Assembly: GCF_000733295.1 (NCBI RefSeq)
Contig: NZ_JPMI01000061.1
Span: 1-46,136 of the forward strand
DNA from: Archangium violaceum Cb vi76
GTDB taxonomy: Bacteria > Myxococcota > Myxococcia > Myxococcales > Myxococcaceae
Length of the DNA stretch: 46,136 bases
Direction of reading: 5' to 3'
Under the pieces are notes generated by a model that was not told the origin of the DNA, searched no databases, and was given only the letters and a program-made list of their open reading frames with translations. The translations under genes were made by a program, and so were the position numbers. Numbering within the stretch: position 1 is the first letter of the stretch; every line of letters begins with the position of its first letter. Shown here piece after piece: positions 44,698-46,136 of the stretch.

Positions 44698-45549
44698 GTG
44701 GTGCGCCAGCGATCGTCCAGGGGCAGTGAGCGCGGAGAGCAGCGTGGGGAGCGTGGGGGAGGGCGCGAGCGCGGCGCGGAACGGAGCGAGCAGCGCTACG
44801 TCTACGGGGTGAACCCGGTGCTCGAGTCCTTGCGAGCACACGCGGAGCGGGTGGAGCGCCTCTTCGTCACCGAGGGGCAACTCGCCGCGAAGGCGGCGGC
44901 GGAGATCTTCAGCCGTGCGAGGGACGCGGGCATCCGGGTGGAGCGGGTGCCCCGGGAGCGGCTGGCGGTGCTGGCCGATGGTGGGGTTCACCAGGGCGTG
45001 GTGGCCGAGCTGCGGGGCTTCGAATACGCCGAGCTGGAGGAGCTGCTGGAGGCGGCCGGGAAGAGCGGGCGTCCCGCGTTGCTGGTGGTGCTGGACGGCA
45101 TCCAGGATCCGCACAACTTCGGGGCGATCATCCGTTCGGCGCACGCGATGGGAGCGCACGGGGTGGTCATCGCCAAGGACCGGGCGGTGCCGGTGACGGG
45201 GGTGGTGGCCAAGGCGTCCGCGGGGGCGGTGGAGCACTGTCCCATCGCGCGGGTGGTCAACCTCTCTCGGACCCTGGAGGAGTTGAAGGAAGCCGGGGTG
45301 TGGATCGCCGCGGCGGACCCTCACTCGAAGCAGCCTCTGTGGAGCGCCCGGCTGGACGGGCCTCTGGCCGTGGTGGTGGGGGCCGAGGGAGCAGGCGTGC
45401 GCCAGGGGGTGCTGGAGCACTGTGACTTCCGGCTCGGGATTCCGATGCTCGGTCAGGTCGGTTCCCTGAATGCGTCCGTTTCGGCGTCGATTCTGCTATA
45501 CGAGGCCGCCCGGCAGCGGGGGACGTCACGTCCCGGTGCCGGAAGTTGA
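44698..45549 (+). CDS. rlmB: 23S rRNA (guanosine-2'-O-)-methyltransferase RlmB-like
   Basis: 283 residues, SPOUT (TrmH) family; RlmB methylates G2251 of 23S rRNA. An Arg/Gly/Glu-rich tail of about 30 residues precedes the usual substrate-binding domain (YVYGVNPVLESLRAHAERVERLFVTEG). The knot motifs are present: VVLDGIQDPHNFGAIIRSA, VVVGAEGAGVRQGVLEHCD, IPMLGQVGSLNASVSASILLYEA. GTG codons at 44698 and 44701 are both possible starts. It is the last protein gene before the tRNA-tuf operon. Confidence 0.95.
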   Translation: MVRQRSSRGSERGEQRGERGGGRERGAERSEQRYVYGVNPVLESLRAHAERVERLFVTEGQLAAKAAAEIFSRARDAGIRVERVPRERLAVLADGGVHQGVVAELRGFEYAELEELLEAAGKSGRPALLVVLDGIQDPHNFGAIIRSAHAMGAHGVVIAKDRAVPVTGVVAKASAGAVEHCPIARVVNLSRTLEELKEAGVWIAAADPHSKQPLWSARLDGPLAVVVGAEGAGVRQGVLEHCDFRLGIPMLGQVGSLNASVSASILLYEAARQRGTSRPGAGS

Positions 45550-45568
45550 ACCGCCCGGATCAAACCGC

Positions 45569-45597
45569 TTGACTTGGGGGGCGGGGACTTCTAAAAG
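45569..45597 (+). promoter_or_regulatory. Sigma-70-type promoter of the tRNA-tuf operon
   Basis: -35 TTGACT and -10 TAAAAG are exactly 17 bp apart. The bases after the -10 are GGGCGCGCC, a GC-rich discriminator as seen in stringently controlled stable-RNA promoters. The first tRNA begins about 80 bp downstream. Confidence 0.7.
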
Positions 45598-45678
45598 GGC
45601 GCGCCTCGACGGGACGGGCGGTTGGCGGTTCCCAGTCGGTGGGACGGGCGGGATGGGGAAGCAGCCGGAGTGATGGAT

Positions 45679-45751
45679 GCCGGTGTAGCTCAGCTGGTAG
45701 AGCACCTGATTTGTAATCAGTAGGTCGCGGGTTCAAATCCCGCCGCCGGCC
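45679..45751 (+). tRNA. tRNA-Thr (TGT)
   Basis: Acceptor GCCGGTG pairs with CGCCGGC, anticodon loop TTTGTAA, T-arm GCGGG/CCCGC. CCA is not fully encoded. First of four tRNA genes. Confidence 0.96.
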
Positions 45752-45833
45752 AGCACGGGGCCGCGGATGAGGGCCCGAGGCAAAAAAGCAGTAGGAAGAA
45801 CAGTGGTTTCGCGGTAGTTGAAGACGGCGTTGC

Positions 45834-45917
45834 GGAGGGATACCCAAGCGGCCAAAGGGAGCAGACTGTAAATCTGCCGGCTCTACGCCTTCGTTGGTTC
45901 GAATCCAACTCCCTCCA
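45834..45917 (+). tRNA. tRNA-Tyr (GTA)
   Basis: Class II tRNA with a long variable arm; acceptor GGAGGGA pairs with TCCCTCC, anticodon loop CTGTAAA, 84 nt. Confidence 0.97.
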
Positions 45918-45924
45918 TCGCAAT

Positions 45925-46001
<77 letters not shown>

Positions 46002-46022
46002 GTGTTGTAGTCGCAGATACAA

Positions 46023-46098
46023 GCCCCGATAGCTCAGTTGGCAGAGCGCATCCTTGGTAAGGATGAGGTCACCAGTTCAATCCTGGTTCGGGGCTCCA
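46023..46098 (+). tRNA. tRNA-Thr (GGT)
   Basis: Acceptor GCCCCGA pairs with TCGGGGC, anticodon loop TTGGTAA, CCA encoded. 17 bp before the tuf start. Confidence 0.97.
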
Positions 46099-46115
46099 TT
46101 TTTTCGAGGAGCGTT

Positions 46116-46136
46116 ATGTCCAAGGAAAAGTTCGAC
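46116..46136 (+). CDS. tuf: Elongation factor Tu, first seven codons (truncated by window end)
   Basis: ATG after GAGGAG (46106-46111) begins MSKEKFD, the N-terminus of EF-Tu. The order Thr-Tyr-Gly-Thr tRNAs then tuf is the same as the thrU-tyrU-glyT-thrT-tufB operon of E. coli, which makes the call secure despite the short stretch. Confidence 0.92.

Noticed and set aside
43243-45420. 725-codon minus-strand open frame
   Set aside because: His/Leu/Arg-rich antisense shadow of the ATP-grasp, DsbD-like and rlmB genes.

Overview
The window is high-GC DNA (tight third-position GC bias, operons joined by ATGA overlaps) from a myxobacterium, most likely of the Cystobacterineae (Archangium/Cystobacter/Myxococcus relatives). 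The evidence is a protein with a MYXO-CTERM-type sorting tail, a cysteine-rich VWA lipoprotein that matches the gliding adhesin CglB, and a right end running cglB - ATP-grasp ligase - DsbD-like - rlmB - tRNA-Thr/Tyr/Gly/Thr - tuf. The genus is inference; the gene content is read directly.

Layout. 1-4.3 kb: a class I lanthipeptide locus, with lanB (cut by the window start) and lanC on the minus strand and a divergent 49-residue precursor gene. 4.3-12.8 kb: a continuous minus-strand series that reads from a 1367-residue ELWxTDGT/HYR lipoprotein with a MYXO-CTERM tail, through a molybdopterin oxidoreductase and a GST-like protein, to a methyltransferase and a VanW-like protein. 13.0-19.2 kb: purL and two membrane-anchored unknowns on the plus strand. 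19.3-25.0 kb: a very tight six-gene minus-strand operon (GNAT-like unknown, HHxxxD acyltransferase/condensation-like protein, ICMT-like methyltransferase, fatty-acid desaturase, CapA-like metallophosphatase, heme-oxygenase-like diiron protein). This looks like an uncharacterised lipid or small-molecule pathway and is the best candidate for a new system. 25.3-28.6 kb: a cysteine-rich secreted protein, a non-coding patch with rearranged pieces of 23S rRNA helices 68-71, a Uma2-type nuclease-fold protein, an M28 peptidase that probably starts at CTG, and tRNA-Cys with its own promoter and terminator.

28.6-41.2 kb is mainly housekeeping: acyl-CoA dehydrogenase, rhodanese, aspartate-semialdehyde dehydrogenase, 7Fe ferredoxin, an MFS carrier, a GNAT acetyltransferase, HrpB helicase, a HAD phosphatase, a HEAT-repeat protein and several unknowns. 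Two paired REP-like repeats lie in this part, and two nearly identical 24-bp palindromes lie directly upstream of hrpB. 41.3-46.1 kb carries a DsrE-like protein, the cglB region, rlmB and a tRNA-tuf operon whose promoter has a GC-rich discriminator; the window ends seven codons into EF-Tu.
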